DNA of 22,799 nucleotides from Robiginitomaculum sp. (GTDB lineage: Bacteria; Pseudomonadota; Alphaproteobacteria; Caulobacterales; Maricaulaceae), in NCBI GenBank assembly GCA_002733385.1, contig NVVO01000001.1, positions 60,809 to 83,607 on the forward strand. The letters are read 5' to 3'. Positions 9,161 to 15,721 of this stretch are shown here, piece after piece. How positions within the stretch are numbered: the first letter of the stretch is position 1; the number at the start of each line of letters is the position of its first letter. A program made the translations under genes and the position numbers. The notes below the pieces were generated by a model. That model saw only the letters and a list, made by a program, of their open reading frames with translations, searched no databases and had not been told where the DNA came from.

Positions 9161-9846
9161 TTTGCGGGCCCGTGGTTTTGTACCGCCACGAGCAGTGTCG
9201 TGGCATGAAATGCGAACCAAAGGAACAGGCCGAAAAACTTGGCGCTGTCTTCAATGATAATGATATTTGAAGCGGTACTGTGCAAAATCACATCCACGCC
9301 CAGGCTGATGCTGACCCCAAGCACGGCCAGAGCCAATATCCAGAACTCGGACGACAAAATCACCCGCCAAGATGCCAAAATATAACTGAGGGCCAAAACC
9401 ACATACAGAGCCAGCACAATGTTTTGTCCAATGCCGAGCTTGGGCAGGACGATTTCGTGTAACAAAAAACCGTCGTCCAAGGCGAGCCAGCCGGAAAATA
9501 GCCCGGAGGTGAGGGCAAATCTAAACAGGGCCTTGTCGGCTTTGTTTTGGAAAAAAATCAAAGCGGAAAACAGGCTGATGGCCGCCGTCGCCACCCATAA
9601 AAATATCCCTAAATTGGACATAAAGCCGTAATATACATGGCAGCAATCATCGGAGAACTCTGCCGCCGTCAACATATCCCAAAACATCCACTTTGGGTCA
9701 ACCCAAGGCTGGGCCAGGACGGCCAGCAATAAGAGGCCAGGCACAAGCAGCACACCCACCGCCAATACCAGGCGCGTTTTGGCCAATACAAGCAGGTTAA
9801 ACCCGCCGATTTTATTCAATTTTGTTATCAATCCAAATGCCGACAT
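9157..9846 (-). CDS. Polytopic membrane protein of unknown function with DDxxLLHE-type motif
   Basis: I do not recognise a named family. The 229-residue protein has about six hydrophobic segments (roughly 24-46, 78-98, 108-124, 142-160, 166-186 and 204-222). Charged and metal-type residues sit in or beside the helices: SDDCCH (65-70), LDDGFLLHE (123-131), a Asp185/His189 pair, IEDSAK (198-203) and His214. Repeated Asp/Glu/His at helix ends suggests an intramembrane metal site or a catalytic membrane protein rather than a simple transporter, but that is inference. The stop overlaps the flippase GTG, so the two proteins are made together. The ribosome site is weak, and a 47-bp palindrome lies just upstream of the ATG. 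Confidence 0.65.
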   Translation of the reverse strand: MSAFGLITKLNKIGGFNLLVLAKTRLVLAVGVLLVPGLLLLAVLAQPWVDPKWMFWDMLTAAEFSDDCCHVYYGFMSNLGIFLWVATAAISLFSALIFFQNKADKALFRFALTSGLFSGWLALDDGFLLHEIVLPKLGIGQNIVLALYVVLALSYILASWRVILSSEFWILALAVLGVSISLGVDVILHSTASNIIIIEDSAKFFGLFLWFAFHATTLLVAVQNHGPAK

Positions 9847-9852
9847 AGCCTA

Positions 9853-9899
9853 TAACCCCCGAGTGTAAATACGCTAAAACGCGTACACTATGAGGGTTA
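9853..9899. promoter_or_regulatory. Interrupted palindrome upstream of the membrane protein/flippase operon
   Basis: Three nested arms face each other: TAACCC (9853-9858) with GGGTTA (9894-9899), AGTGT (9862-9866) with ACACT (9885-9889), and ACGC (9871-9874) with GCGT (9881-9884). Its edge is 7 nt before the ATG at 9846. It could be an operator for a dimeric regulator or, if transcribed, a hairpin that controls translation. Confidence 0.4.
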
Positions 9900-10023
9900 A
9901 TTTACGACTAATGTTAGGGACGTGGACATGTAGGCACATCTACCATTTTTACTGATAGGCCCAGCAGCGCTTAAAGAAAATGCTTGAATTAGCCGAGCTA
10001 TGGTCAATCTATTTTGGACTTTT

Positions 10024-10157
10024 GAACCGCCCCTGGTTTGCCGGAGGCCCCTAATTTATAGTTAAAGGAGCCATTATGAGCAATACGAAACATTCATTTT
10101 CACTTAAAATCCGCATAATTTAAACTAAACAGCCTCCGGCAAACCCGGTGGCGGTTT
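10024..10157. repeat. Imperfect 25-bp inverted repeat enclosing an 83-nt loop
   Basis: The left arm (10025-10048) and the reverse complement of the right arm (10132-10156) match except for one extra base and one mismatch: AACCGCC, then CC, then GGTTTGCCGGAGGC are shared. The inner 14 bp are perfect and GC-rich, unlike the AT-rich loop. The loop holds a 15-codon ORF with a strong ribosome site. The element could be a small non-autonomous transposable element (MITE-like) or a structured RNA. No transposase or reverse transcriptase is near it. Confidence 0.6.
10076..10123 (+). CDS. Possible 15-residue peptide inside the inverted-repeat loop
   Basis: The ATG at 10076 is preceded by AAAGGAG with a 5-nt spacer (CCATT), one of the best ribosome sites in the window. 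It is followed by 15 codons and TAA: MSNTKHSFSLKIRII. The peptide is basic with a short hydrophobic end and is too short for a membrane helix. No plus-strand gene follows within 1.3 kb, so it is not an ordinary leader peptide for a downstream operon. It may be a real micropeptide, a remnant of a mobile element, or chance. Confidence 0.3.
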   Translation: MSNTKHSFSLKIRII

Positions 10158-10225
10158 ATAAGGATTAAATTAATTTAGTCATTATCTTAAACGACAAATC
10201 GCAGACGCCAGTGACGTGTCCTAAA

Positions 10226-10246
10226 TATCCACAAGTCTTGGGGATA
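10226..10246 (-). terminator. Candidate terminator hairpin after the LysE-family gene
   Basis: A near-perfect 21-bp palindrome (TATCC-a-CAAG-t-CTTG-g-GGATA) starts 6 nt past the LysE stop on the minus strand and is followed by TTTA. The stem is moderate and the U tract is short, so termination is probable but not certain. Confidence 0.35.
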
Positions 10247-10252
10247 AAGGCC

Positions 10253-10918
10253 CTATGCGGGGGTCATGAAGATCACGGCGGCGGTGCCAAATAACAAAAC
10301 CCCCATAAGTATATTGAGCGCCACAGCCGAGTGGCCCTGGGACATTGCGCGGTTAAGCGTGCTCCCTGCCAGCGTCCAGACGCTTGTTGCCAAAAATGCA
10401 AAGATGATGAATGTGGAGGTAATGAGCAAGGCCCGCATATGTATGCTTGGAGACAAGGTTACAAAGCCGCTCGATGTAGCCAAGGCCATCAGAACGGCTT
10501 TTGGATTGGCCCACTGAAACAAGGCGGCTTCGACGAACCGAAACGGGCGGGCGCGGTTGGCAGGTTTGTTGTTTGTGCTCCCATTATTTTCCCCGTCATT
10601 TTTCCCATCATTGTTTGGTATGGCTAAATAATAGGCCGCTATCAAAAATTTGACCGCCATCCAGCCAAGCCAGGCCGCGCCGATGGTTTTGACAATGGTC
10701 ACTAACCAAGGCAGACGTTCCAGTAGTGCGCCTAGACCGTAGACCACGGCAATCAGCAAGGCAGGAAATCCAAATGTGACGCCCAATATATGGGGCAAGG
10801 AGCGTTTAAACCCAAATAAAGCCCCCGAAGACATCAGCATAAAATTGTTAGGCCCAGGGGTAATGCTGGCAATAAACACAAGCCCGATCAGCGTGCCAAA
10901 GAGCGGCCAGTCAATCAT
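10253..10918 (-). CDS. LysE/RhtB-family amino-acid exporter
   Basis: A 221-residue inner-membrane exporter of the LysE superfamily, which pumps amino acids or similar small molecules out of the cell. The diagnostic ITPGPNNFMLMSSG motif is at 19-32, and the family's LGxxxGF pattern appears as ILGVTFGFP (44-52). AAWLGWMAVKFLIAA (81-95) and FQWANPKAVLMALA (134-147) are also typical. There are about six helices. Odd feature: the central cytoplasmic loop (about 101-124) is a low-complexity Asn/Asp/Gly run with three N-D/N-G-x units, longer than usual for the family. The gene starts 6 nt after the TerB-like gene's stop, forming an operon. The substrate is unknown. Confidence 0.9.
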   Translation of the reverse strand: MIDWPLFGTLIGLVFIASITPGPNNFMLMSSGALFGFKRSLPHILGVTFGFPALLIAVVYGLGALLERLPWLVTIVKTIGAAWLGWMAVKFLIAAYYLAIPNNDGKNDGENNGSTNNKPANRARPFRFVEAALFQWANPKAVLMALATSSGFVTLSPSIHMRALLITSTFIIFAFLATSVWTLAGSTLNRAMSQGHSAVALNILMGVLLFGTAAVIFMTPA

Positions 10919-10924
10919 ACCGGA

Positions 10925-11338
10925 TTATTTCCGACCTGTGACTTGAAAGGGCGGGCGTTCATACCCCCACAGGCTGGCGGCGGATTTGACCAGATCGGAC
11001 TCGTGCTCATGATATTCTTTATCGGAAATAGAAATGGCCAACATGGCATCATACATGGCCTCAACGGCCATATCATCATCTTTAAAGCGGGTTAATGCGG
11101 TCAGGACATAGGTGTTCTTGCGGGCGTCTTTAATGCGGGCAACCAATTCCGTTTCGTGTTCATAATACCAGGCTAAAATACTCTGCCTTGTCATAACGTC
11201 GCCGTACCCAAGCAATTCCAAAACACCATCCGCCTGGACAACGAATTCCGACAATTCCGGGTCACGGATTTTGTTGTCAATAATCACCGTCAAAGCCAGC
11301 GGCTTCAGCAGGTCAATAATGCTATATCTATTGGTCAT
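10925..11338 (-). CDS. TerB-like (tellurite-resistance/DjlA-type helical) protein
   Basis: A 137-residue, wholly helical, acidic cytosolic protein without signal peptide or membrane segment. The layout fits the TerB/DjlA N-terminal fold: a first helix plus Asp-rich turn (LALTVIIDNKIRDPELSEFVV, 15-35), and a second similar half near the end (MYDAMLAISISDKEYHEHESDLV, 95-117) in which Asp, Glu and His sit where the fold's metal-binding acidic residues usually are. The recognition is by pattern and is not certain. TerB-like proteins appear in stress and envelope contexts. Its gene is 6 nt upstream of the LysE exporter, with which it is surely co-transcribed, and divergent from the VOC gene. Confidence 0.5.
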   Translation of the reverse strand: MTNRYSIIDLLKPLALTVIIDNKIRDPELSEFVVQADGVLELLGYGDVMTRQSILAWYYEHETELVARIKDARKNTYVLTALTRFKDDDMAVEAMYDAMLAISISDKEYHEHESDLVKSAASLWGYERPPFQVTGRK

Positions 11339-11388
11339 AAACTATACTTTTGATCGGCAAATCCGAATAGCGGATAGTCAATTATAAA

Positions 11389-11418
11389 TTGGGTTGTTGG
11401 GGGAAATCAAGCTATAGT
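11389..11418 (+). promoter_or_regulatory. Weak sigma70-type promoter candidate for the VOC gene
   Basis: TTGGGT (11389-11394) and TATAGT (11413-11418) are 18 bp apart, with the ATG 32 nt further on. The match to the consensus is moderate and this is only a candidate. Confidence 0.3.
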
Positions 11419-11449
11419 CTTGTTCAAATCAACTTAAACGGAGAATATT

Positions 11450-11833
11450 ATGATTGGCTATCAAATGGTCGGAACCAATAATTTCGAGAAATCCGCGGCG
11501 TTTTATGATGCGCTCATGGGCGAAATGGGCGCGTCGCGTATGATGCAGGACGATAAATTTATTGCCTGGACCGGCTCGCCGACCGAGACGGCATTTTGCA
11601 TATGCAAGCCCCATGACGGCGAGACAGCGACGACCGGTAATGGTGTAATGACCGCCTTTATGGTTGAAAGTCCGGCCATGGTTGACAAGATTTACGCCAA
11701 GGCGCTTGAGCTTGGCGCGACCGATGAAGGCGCAGCAGGCCCGCGCGGTGAGGACAGTTTCTACGCCGGATATTTCCGCGATCTGGACGGCAATAAATGC
11801 AATGTGTTCCATATGGAAATGCCATCAGCCTAG
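11450..11833 (+). CDS. VOC-superfamily (glyoxalase/bleomycin-resistance fold) protein
   Basis: A 127-residue cytosolic protein with the two beta-alpha-beta-beta-beta halves of the vicinal oxygen chelate fold. The first half has TNNFEKSAAFYDALMGEMG, the usual helix after strand 1. The last strand pair has FYAGYFRDLDGNKCNVFHM, which matches the F-R-D-x-D-G-N-K ending of the glyoxalase-like group. The usual metal ligands (a His or Gln in strand 1 and a Glu in the last strand) are not at their normal places, so it may not be a metal-dependent glyoxalase. The specific function is unknown. The Shine-Dalgarno is GGAG with a 6-nt spacer. The next plus-strand gene starts 100 nt downstream. Confidence 0.85.
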   Translation: MIGYQMVGTNNFEKSAAFYDALMGEMGASRMMQDDKFIAWTGSPTETAFCICKPHDGETATTGNGVMTAFMVESPAMVDKIYAKALELGATDEGAAGPRGEDSFYAGYFRDLDGNKCNVFHMEMPSA

Positions 11834-11933
11834 GGGTTAAATGATGACAGGCCCTAACTGTATTGTGGTTTTTACTTTTGGATGCTTTGGTGTATAGTCC
11901 GTGTGAACCAAACGCTTCAAAAGGGGCTAAACC

Positions 11934-12446
11934 ATGAATAACCTACTTTTATCCGGGATTGCAATCACGCTTTTGACCGCCTGCGCCACAGGGCCGACTG
12001 CTTACGGCCCGGCGCAGAATACCGGGCTTGGTTTTGCCAGCCAGAAGATCGAAAGCGACCGTTTTCAGGTCAGCTTCACGGCTCGAAGTGCCGACGAAGC
12101 CCGCAATTTGGCTCTACTGCGGGCCGCCGAATTGACCAAAGGCGAAGGCTTTAGCCATTTTCGGGTGATCGGCAGTGACACCAGTTCTCATGACCTTGGC
12201 GGCTCACCAATTTCGACCAGTGTTGGTGTTGGCATCGGCAGTGGTGGTTATAGCTATGGGCGCGGTTCTCGCACAAATGTTGGCGTCGGTATTGGTATCA
12301 ACGATATTGCCCGCGCCCTGCAAGGCAAAAAAGTTACGGCCAGTATGGAAATCATCCTGATGAACGCGACGGATAATTTGCCCGATAATGTTTACGAGGC
12401 CGACAGTATTATAAATTCCATCAGGCCGGGCGTTTATACGGAGTAA
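11934..12446 (+). CDS. CC0125/CC1285-type lipoprotein
   Basis: A 170-residue lipoprotein with signal peptide MNNLLLSGIAITLLTAC and acylated Cys17 (lipobox L-T-A-C). The motif SDRFQVSFTARSADEARNLALLRAAELTKGEGFSHFRVI (about 41-79) is the signature of the alphaproteobacterial CC0125/CC1285 lipoprotein group, whose members have the same R-F-x-V-S-F ... LLRAAELT pattern. A Gly/Ser-rich stretch follows (about 90-122, SVGVGIGSGGYSYGRGS). The biochemical function is unknown; it most likely sits on the periplasmic side of the outer membrane. A strong AGGGG Shine-Dalgarno lies 8 nt before the ATG. It is convergent with the peptidase-like lipoprotein gene 53 nt away. Confidence 0.8.
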   Translation: MNNLLLSGIAITLLTACATGPTAYGPAQNTGLGFASQKIESDRFQVSFTARSADEARNLALLRAAELTKGEGFSHFRVIGSDTSSHDLGGSPISTSVGVGIGSGGYSYGRGSRTNVGVGIGINDIARALQGKKVTASMEIILMNATDNLPDNVYEADSIINSIRPGVYTE

Positions 12447-12499
12447 CTTGCCTGAGTTCATATCACAAGGATAGGTCGTGCCTTAGGTCCTGACCCAGA

Positions 12500-14203
12500 T
12501 TAATGCTTGCCCAATTTGGGTAAGGGGGGAAGCTTTGTAAGGGTCACTGTCGGGGGTAGGTTGGCAATGTCTATATTGCAGGTCACTGGTGCAGTCATTC
12601 CGCCGCCCAAAAGGCCGAATTGTAGTTCTCCGCGCTTGTTACAAATGTTTTGCACATATTCAAATGCAACTATGGGATCAGTGATAAAATTATAGGGGCC
12701 TATGGTCACAACTTCCGGGTCATTTGCCAATGCCGTCCCGCACCGTTCTTGCGTATCGAGCGTGTATAGGTCTTGGTTCGAATAATAACCATAACTGCCC
12801 GTACAAAGAGAACCTAATAGGGGCGAAAGCCATCGTTTTGCGACCAATTTATGGCCCATAGATTTTGCTGAACCGAGTTCCACTGAAACCCCTAATGCTG
12901 AAAAACTTTCTGCCAGGTTTTCCCAACCTTGCCGCTCGGAAGTTTTCAGAAATTGTGAAGAAAATTGAGTAAATATAGTTCCGCCTGCAATTTCTGCGAC
13001 GTTTAAAAACTGTTGGGGCGTATACTCCGAATCCTCGTCGTCAAGAGCAAAAACGCTTCGCCAAAGTTTCAAAATATCACCGTTTCCGTTTTGCAAAGAT
13101 GCCAATTCTGCGGCCAAGCTTAAAGTAAAACCGCAGTCATAGGCTGCTCTTCCCTGCACATAACCTTGCGAGCCGTCAAGTGGACGATTAGCAAGGAAGT
13201 TAAGACAGCGGTTTACGGTTTGCTGTGCTTCCGTTCGAAATGCATCCCCATTGAAGCGCAAACGATCTGAAATATATTCGGTTGTACCCTCATGGGCCCA
13301 GCTTTCTTCTTCGTTGCGGGTGTTTTTATAGAGCCCACCTATCCAAAGATGGATAGATTCATGTGTTACAGCTTCTTCAATTGTTGTGGTTAGCCATGGG
13401 TCGTCCATACGCAAAGGGATGCCGCGAAACCTAAGCGCGATAACACCGTCTTCCATTTGACCGCCTTTCCAGCCTTTGGATGAAAATTTTAAGGCGTGTG
13501 TGATATATATTGTCGGTGTTGTAACTGGTGGTTTTCTAAAGCCCGCAGTCAAACTAGTGACAACAATGTCGAGATCGGTTTTAACCTTTTCTCGTATGGC
13601 AGAGTCGATTTCAGGTCCCGCAATCACAACGCCGTTGTTTATAAATACATTACGTCCAGAACCGACATAGGCCAGTAAATTGCCGTTGCCATCAATGCTT
13701 AGGTGGGCATTCGCAATATCAACAGACTTTGAGCCGACACGCAACACGGCGTCTGCGCCAAAAGCCTTAAATTGCGCACCCGTATCTCCTTGGGCTGCCG
13801 CGAAAACCGGTAGATACAGAGACCAGCCATTTGCACCGATGCGGTCTATTGCAAAGTATTTACGATTGTAGAACTTTTTTTCCGGGGTTAGCGTGATCGT
13901 AAATGTGTCAAAGGCTTCCTCGTCTTTGCGGGTTAAGGTCTCTCCATCAAATAACCAATCGTCACTGACATGCCAGCTATCAGCGCGTTGTAGCTTGTTT
14001 TGTGGTGCGAATTTAAACGCACTAACCGATGATTGCAGGCGATAATTTGTCAATAGACTATTTTGGCCCGGGGTGATTATCACTTCTGTGATATGGTTCT
14101 TTTCATCGTTGTGTTGGCGTATTTCGGAAGTGCAGCTTACCAAGACAGTGGTCATAGCCAGCGCACATATAAGTTGCCTAAGTAGCTTAAAATACAATCT
14201 CAT
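12500..14203 (-). CDS. Lipoprotein with gluzincin (M61/M1-like) zinc peptidase motif
   Basis: A 567-residue lipoprotein. The signal peptide from the ATG at 14203 ends at lipobox V-S-C (Cys24). The middle carries HESIHLW (His281, Glu282, His285), followed 19 residues later by ESWAHEGTTEY (Glu305). This is the HExxH plus downstream Glu zinc site of clan MA(E) gluzincins, and the W...EG.TEY form is closest to M61/M1 peptidases. GQMEDGVIALR (248-258) resembles the substrate-binding loop before the zinc site. I recognise no further named domain. The reading frame opens 23 codons earlier, but the ATG at 14203 has GGAG with a 6-nt spacer and gives the proper signal peptide. It is the last gene of a three-gene operon, 31 nt after the PqqB-like gene. 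Its peptide or protein substrate is unknown. Confidence 0.7.
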   Translation of the reverse strand: MRLYFKLLRQLICALAMTTVLVSCTSEIRQHNDEKNHITEVIITPGQNSLLTNYRLQSSVSAFKFAPQNKLQRADSWHVSDDWLFDGETLTRKDEEAFDTFTITLTPEKKFYNRKYFAIDRIGANGWSLYLPVFAAAQGDTGAQFKAFGADAVLRVGSKSVDIANAHLSIDGNGNLLAYVGSGRNVFINNGVVIAGPEIDSAIREKVKTDLDIVVTSLTAGFRKPPVTTPTIYITHALKFSSKGWKGGQMEDGVIALRFRGIPLRMDDPWLTTTIEEAVTHESIHLWIGGLYKNTRNEEESWAHEGTTEYISDRLRFNGDAFRTEAQQTVNRCLNFLANRPLDGSQGYVQGRAAYDCGFTLSLAAELASLQNGNGDILKLWRSVFALDDEDSEYTPQQFLNVAEIAGGTIFTQFSSQFLKTSERQGWENLAESFSALGVSVELGSAKSMGHKLVAKRWLSPLLGSLCTGSYGYYSNQDLYTLDTQERCGTALANDPEVVTIGPYNFITDPIVAFEYVQNICNKRGELQFGLLGGGMTAPVTCNIDIANLPPTVTLTKLPPLPKLGKH

Positions 14204-14234
14204 AAACATCTCCATCAGTTCCCAATTTTGAAAT

Positions 14235-15209
14235 CTAATCCAAACAAAAATGCTGCCCGGCCTTTGACACATTAAACCCGGATTTTTCTATGTTCTGAAA
14301 TGCATTGGTTATTTCGTCGTGGGCCGGGTTTGAATGGTTTAGGTGGGTGAAGTGGATTTTGGCGCGCGCATTTGGGGAAAGTGGTTGCAGTCGCTCTATT
14401 GTATGGGTGATGGTCGGGTGCGGGATTTTGGACATATCGCGGCCCGGCAATTCATCGCCGCTGTAAAATGTCGCGTCTAAAAACAAATAATCATTGGCGG
14501 TGATGATGTCTTCAAGGCGTGTGCCTGCTTCGTCCCCCCCTTCTCTTGTGTCCCATTGTTCCCAGCTATCAATATCGGGCAGATAAATCGCTGATTTACC
14601 AGCACCTTGAATGCGAAAACCGACGGTTTCGGTGTATTCGCCCCGGTGCGGTACCGCAAAGGGTGTGACCACAATATTGTCGCCGAATTTGACCTGCATC
14701 TGGTCAGAAATAGGTTTTATGTCGATATTACCGAGTTTGACCAGCAGATCCCATGGGCCGTTATTTTCCAGAAAATTTTGCATTTTAGGCATGGCGTAAA
14801 CGGGTATATTGTTCGCCTCCATAGCTTCACGACCGAGCTGGGCCAGACCTAAATAATGGCCCATATGACCGTGGGTTAGGAAAACCCCAGCCAATTCAGC
14901 GTCTGACTGGCCGCTATATTGCGCCAAAGCATAAAGCTGAAACTTAATGTCGGGGGTAGCATCAAACAGGTAAAATTTGTTGCTGTCACTCTTCAGCAAA
15001 GCCAATGAGCTAGCCGTGCGGATTAACGCGCCGTTGCGCCAGGCCGGGTCTGTGTGTTGGCCTATTTGCGGCTTGCCCGCGTCCTGAGCTGTACCGAGAA
15101 CAAACAGATTAGCCGTGCAATTATCTAGCCCTACCGTTTGTTTATCAGTGCAGGCCGCTAAACTCAATACAAGCCCGTATCCTGTGATTTTCACAAATTT
15201 TAATATCAT
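14235..15209 (-). CDS. PqqB-like metallo-beta-lactamase-fold lipoprotein
   Basis: A 324-residue MBL-fold hydrolase that resembles PqqB. In order: lipoprotein signal (LSLAAC, Cys20), NLFVLGTAQDAGKPQ (34-48), FLTHGHMGHYLGL (110-122), VPHRGEYTETVGFRI (186-200), YLPDID (209-214), LFLDATFYSG (242-251) and FTHLNHSNP (287-295). The last four are very close to those of PqqB and its homologues. The first metal motif is THGHMGH, lacking the Asp of the standard HxHxDH, so one of the two metal sites is probably altered. The lipobox implies location outside the cytoplasm, which does not fit a role in cytosolic PQQ synthesis, and no other pqq gene is in the window. The real substrate is unknown. It lies between the DUF1304 gene (21 nt) and the gluzincin lipoprotein (31 nt). 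Confidence 0.82.
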   Translation of the reverse strand: MILKFVKITGYGLVLSLAACTDKQTVGLDNCTANLFVLGTAQDAGKPQIGQHTDPAWRNGALIRTASSLALLKSDSNKFYLFDATPDIKFQLYALAQYSGQSDAELAGVFLTHGHMGHYLGLAQLGREAMEANNIPVYAMPKMQNFLENNGPWDLLVKLGNIDIKPISDQMQVKFGDNIVVTPFAVPHRGEYTETVGFRIQGAGKSAIYLPDIDSWEQWDTREGGDEAGTRLEDIITANDYLFLDATFYSGDELPGRDMSKIPHPTITHTIERLQPLSPNARAKIHFTHLNHSNPAHDEITNAFQNIEKSGFNVSKAGQHFCLD

Positions 15210-15230
15210 GCTGAAGATACACCCAATTTT

Positions 15231-15593
15231 TTATTGCTTCTGCCGCGTAAACCACACCAGCAAAAGTGCTAAAATAGCCGGTGCTGCCTGAATATACAGG
15301 ATTGATGTACTGGCCGTAAGCCCGCCGAAAATACCAGCCGCAACGACACAGGCGAGGAAGAAAACCTTGAGATCCGTGCGTTTGCTCATCAGCCCCCATA
15401 GCAACCCGGCGGCCAAAAACCCGTTATAAAGCCCTTGGTTAGCGGCAAGAACGGCGGATTGTTCCGCAAATTCCGGTGTCAAATCAAACACTTTATGCCC
15501 CGTCGGGGTTGTCCACAAAAACATTTCCAAAACCAAAAACCCAATATGGCTAAGGGCGACGAAAGCGGTCAAAAGAGTTGCAAGTATTTTCAT
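15231..15593 (-). CDS. DUF1304-family membrane protein
   Basis: A 120-residue inner-membrane protein with four helices (about 3-26, 52-68, 74-92 and 98-114). The features HIGFLVLEMFLW (16-27), AANQGLYNGFLAAGL (50-64) and the short FFLACVVAAGIFGGLTA region (78-94) are typical of DUF1304, a small family of unknown function. Its helix 1-2 loop carries Glu and Trp that are conserved in relatives. A GGGGA ribosome site is 7 nt from the ATG, and a promoter is recognisable upstream. It is the first gene of the operon with the PqqB-like and gluzincin lipoproteins. Confidence 0.85.
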   Translation of the reverse strand: MKILATLLTAFVALSHIGFLVLEMFLWTTPTGHKVFDLTPEFAEQSAVLAANQGLYNGFLAAGLLWGLMSKRTDLKVFFLACVVAAGIFGGLTASTSILYIQAAPAILALLLVWFTRQKQ

Positions 15594-15649
15594 GATGGTT
15601 CCCCGGTTTTATCTATTGTTAACAGTGATGGCGATTTTGTAGTGTAGTG

Positions 15650-15678
15650 ACTATACCTCGTTATAGCTTCTGGGACAA
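15650..15678 (-). promoter_or_regulatory. Sigma70-type promoter of the DUF1304/PqqB-like/gluzincin operon
   Basis: On the minus strand TTGTCC (15678-15673) and TATAGT (15655-15650) are separated by exactly 17 bp. The start of transcription would be near 15643, giving a leader of about 50 nt before the DUF1304 ATG. This is the best -35/-10 pair I found in the window. Confidence 0.5.
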
Positions 15679-15721
15679 ACCATTCCGTAGCTATTTTTGA
15701 GCGTTTTGCTGAAGTGTCAAA

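Larger units (their letters stand above)
9847..10252. other. 406-nt stretch without an ordinary gene, holding repeats and one short ORF
   Basis: This is the only gap in the window longer than 300 bases. It contains a 47-bp palindrome (9853-9899), a long imperfect inverted repeat (10024-10157) with a short ORF in the loop, and a hairpin next to the LysE stop (10226-10246). The remainder (9900-10023 and 10158-10225) shows no motif that I can name. No protein longer than about 15 residues with a good ribosome site was found. Confidence 0.6.

Noticed and set aside
10024..10157. Inverted repeat as a retron msr-msd.
   Set aside because: No reverse transcriptase gene anywhere in the window, and the loop lacks the multi-stem msr layout.
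10224..10234. ATATCCACA resembling a DnaA box.
   Set aside because: Only one near match, no cluster of boxes or AT-rich unwinding region, and it is part of the hairpin after the LysE gene. It is not an origin.
11429..11812. Long open frame antisense to the VOC gene.
   Set aside because: The VOC protein on the plus strand has clear family motifs. The antisense product resembles nothing and lacks a ribosome site.
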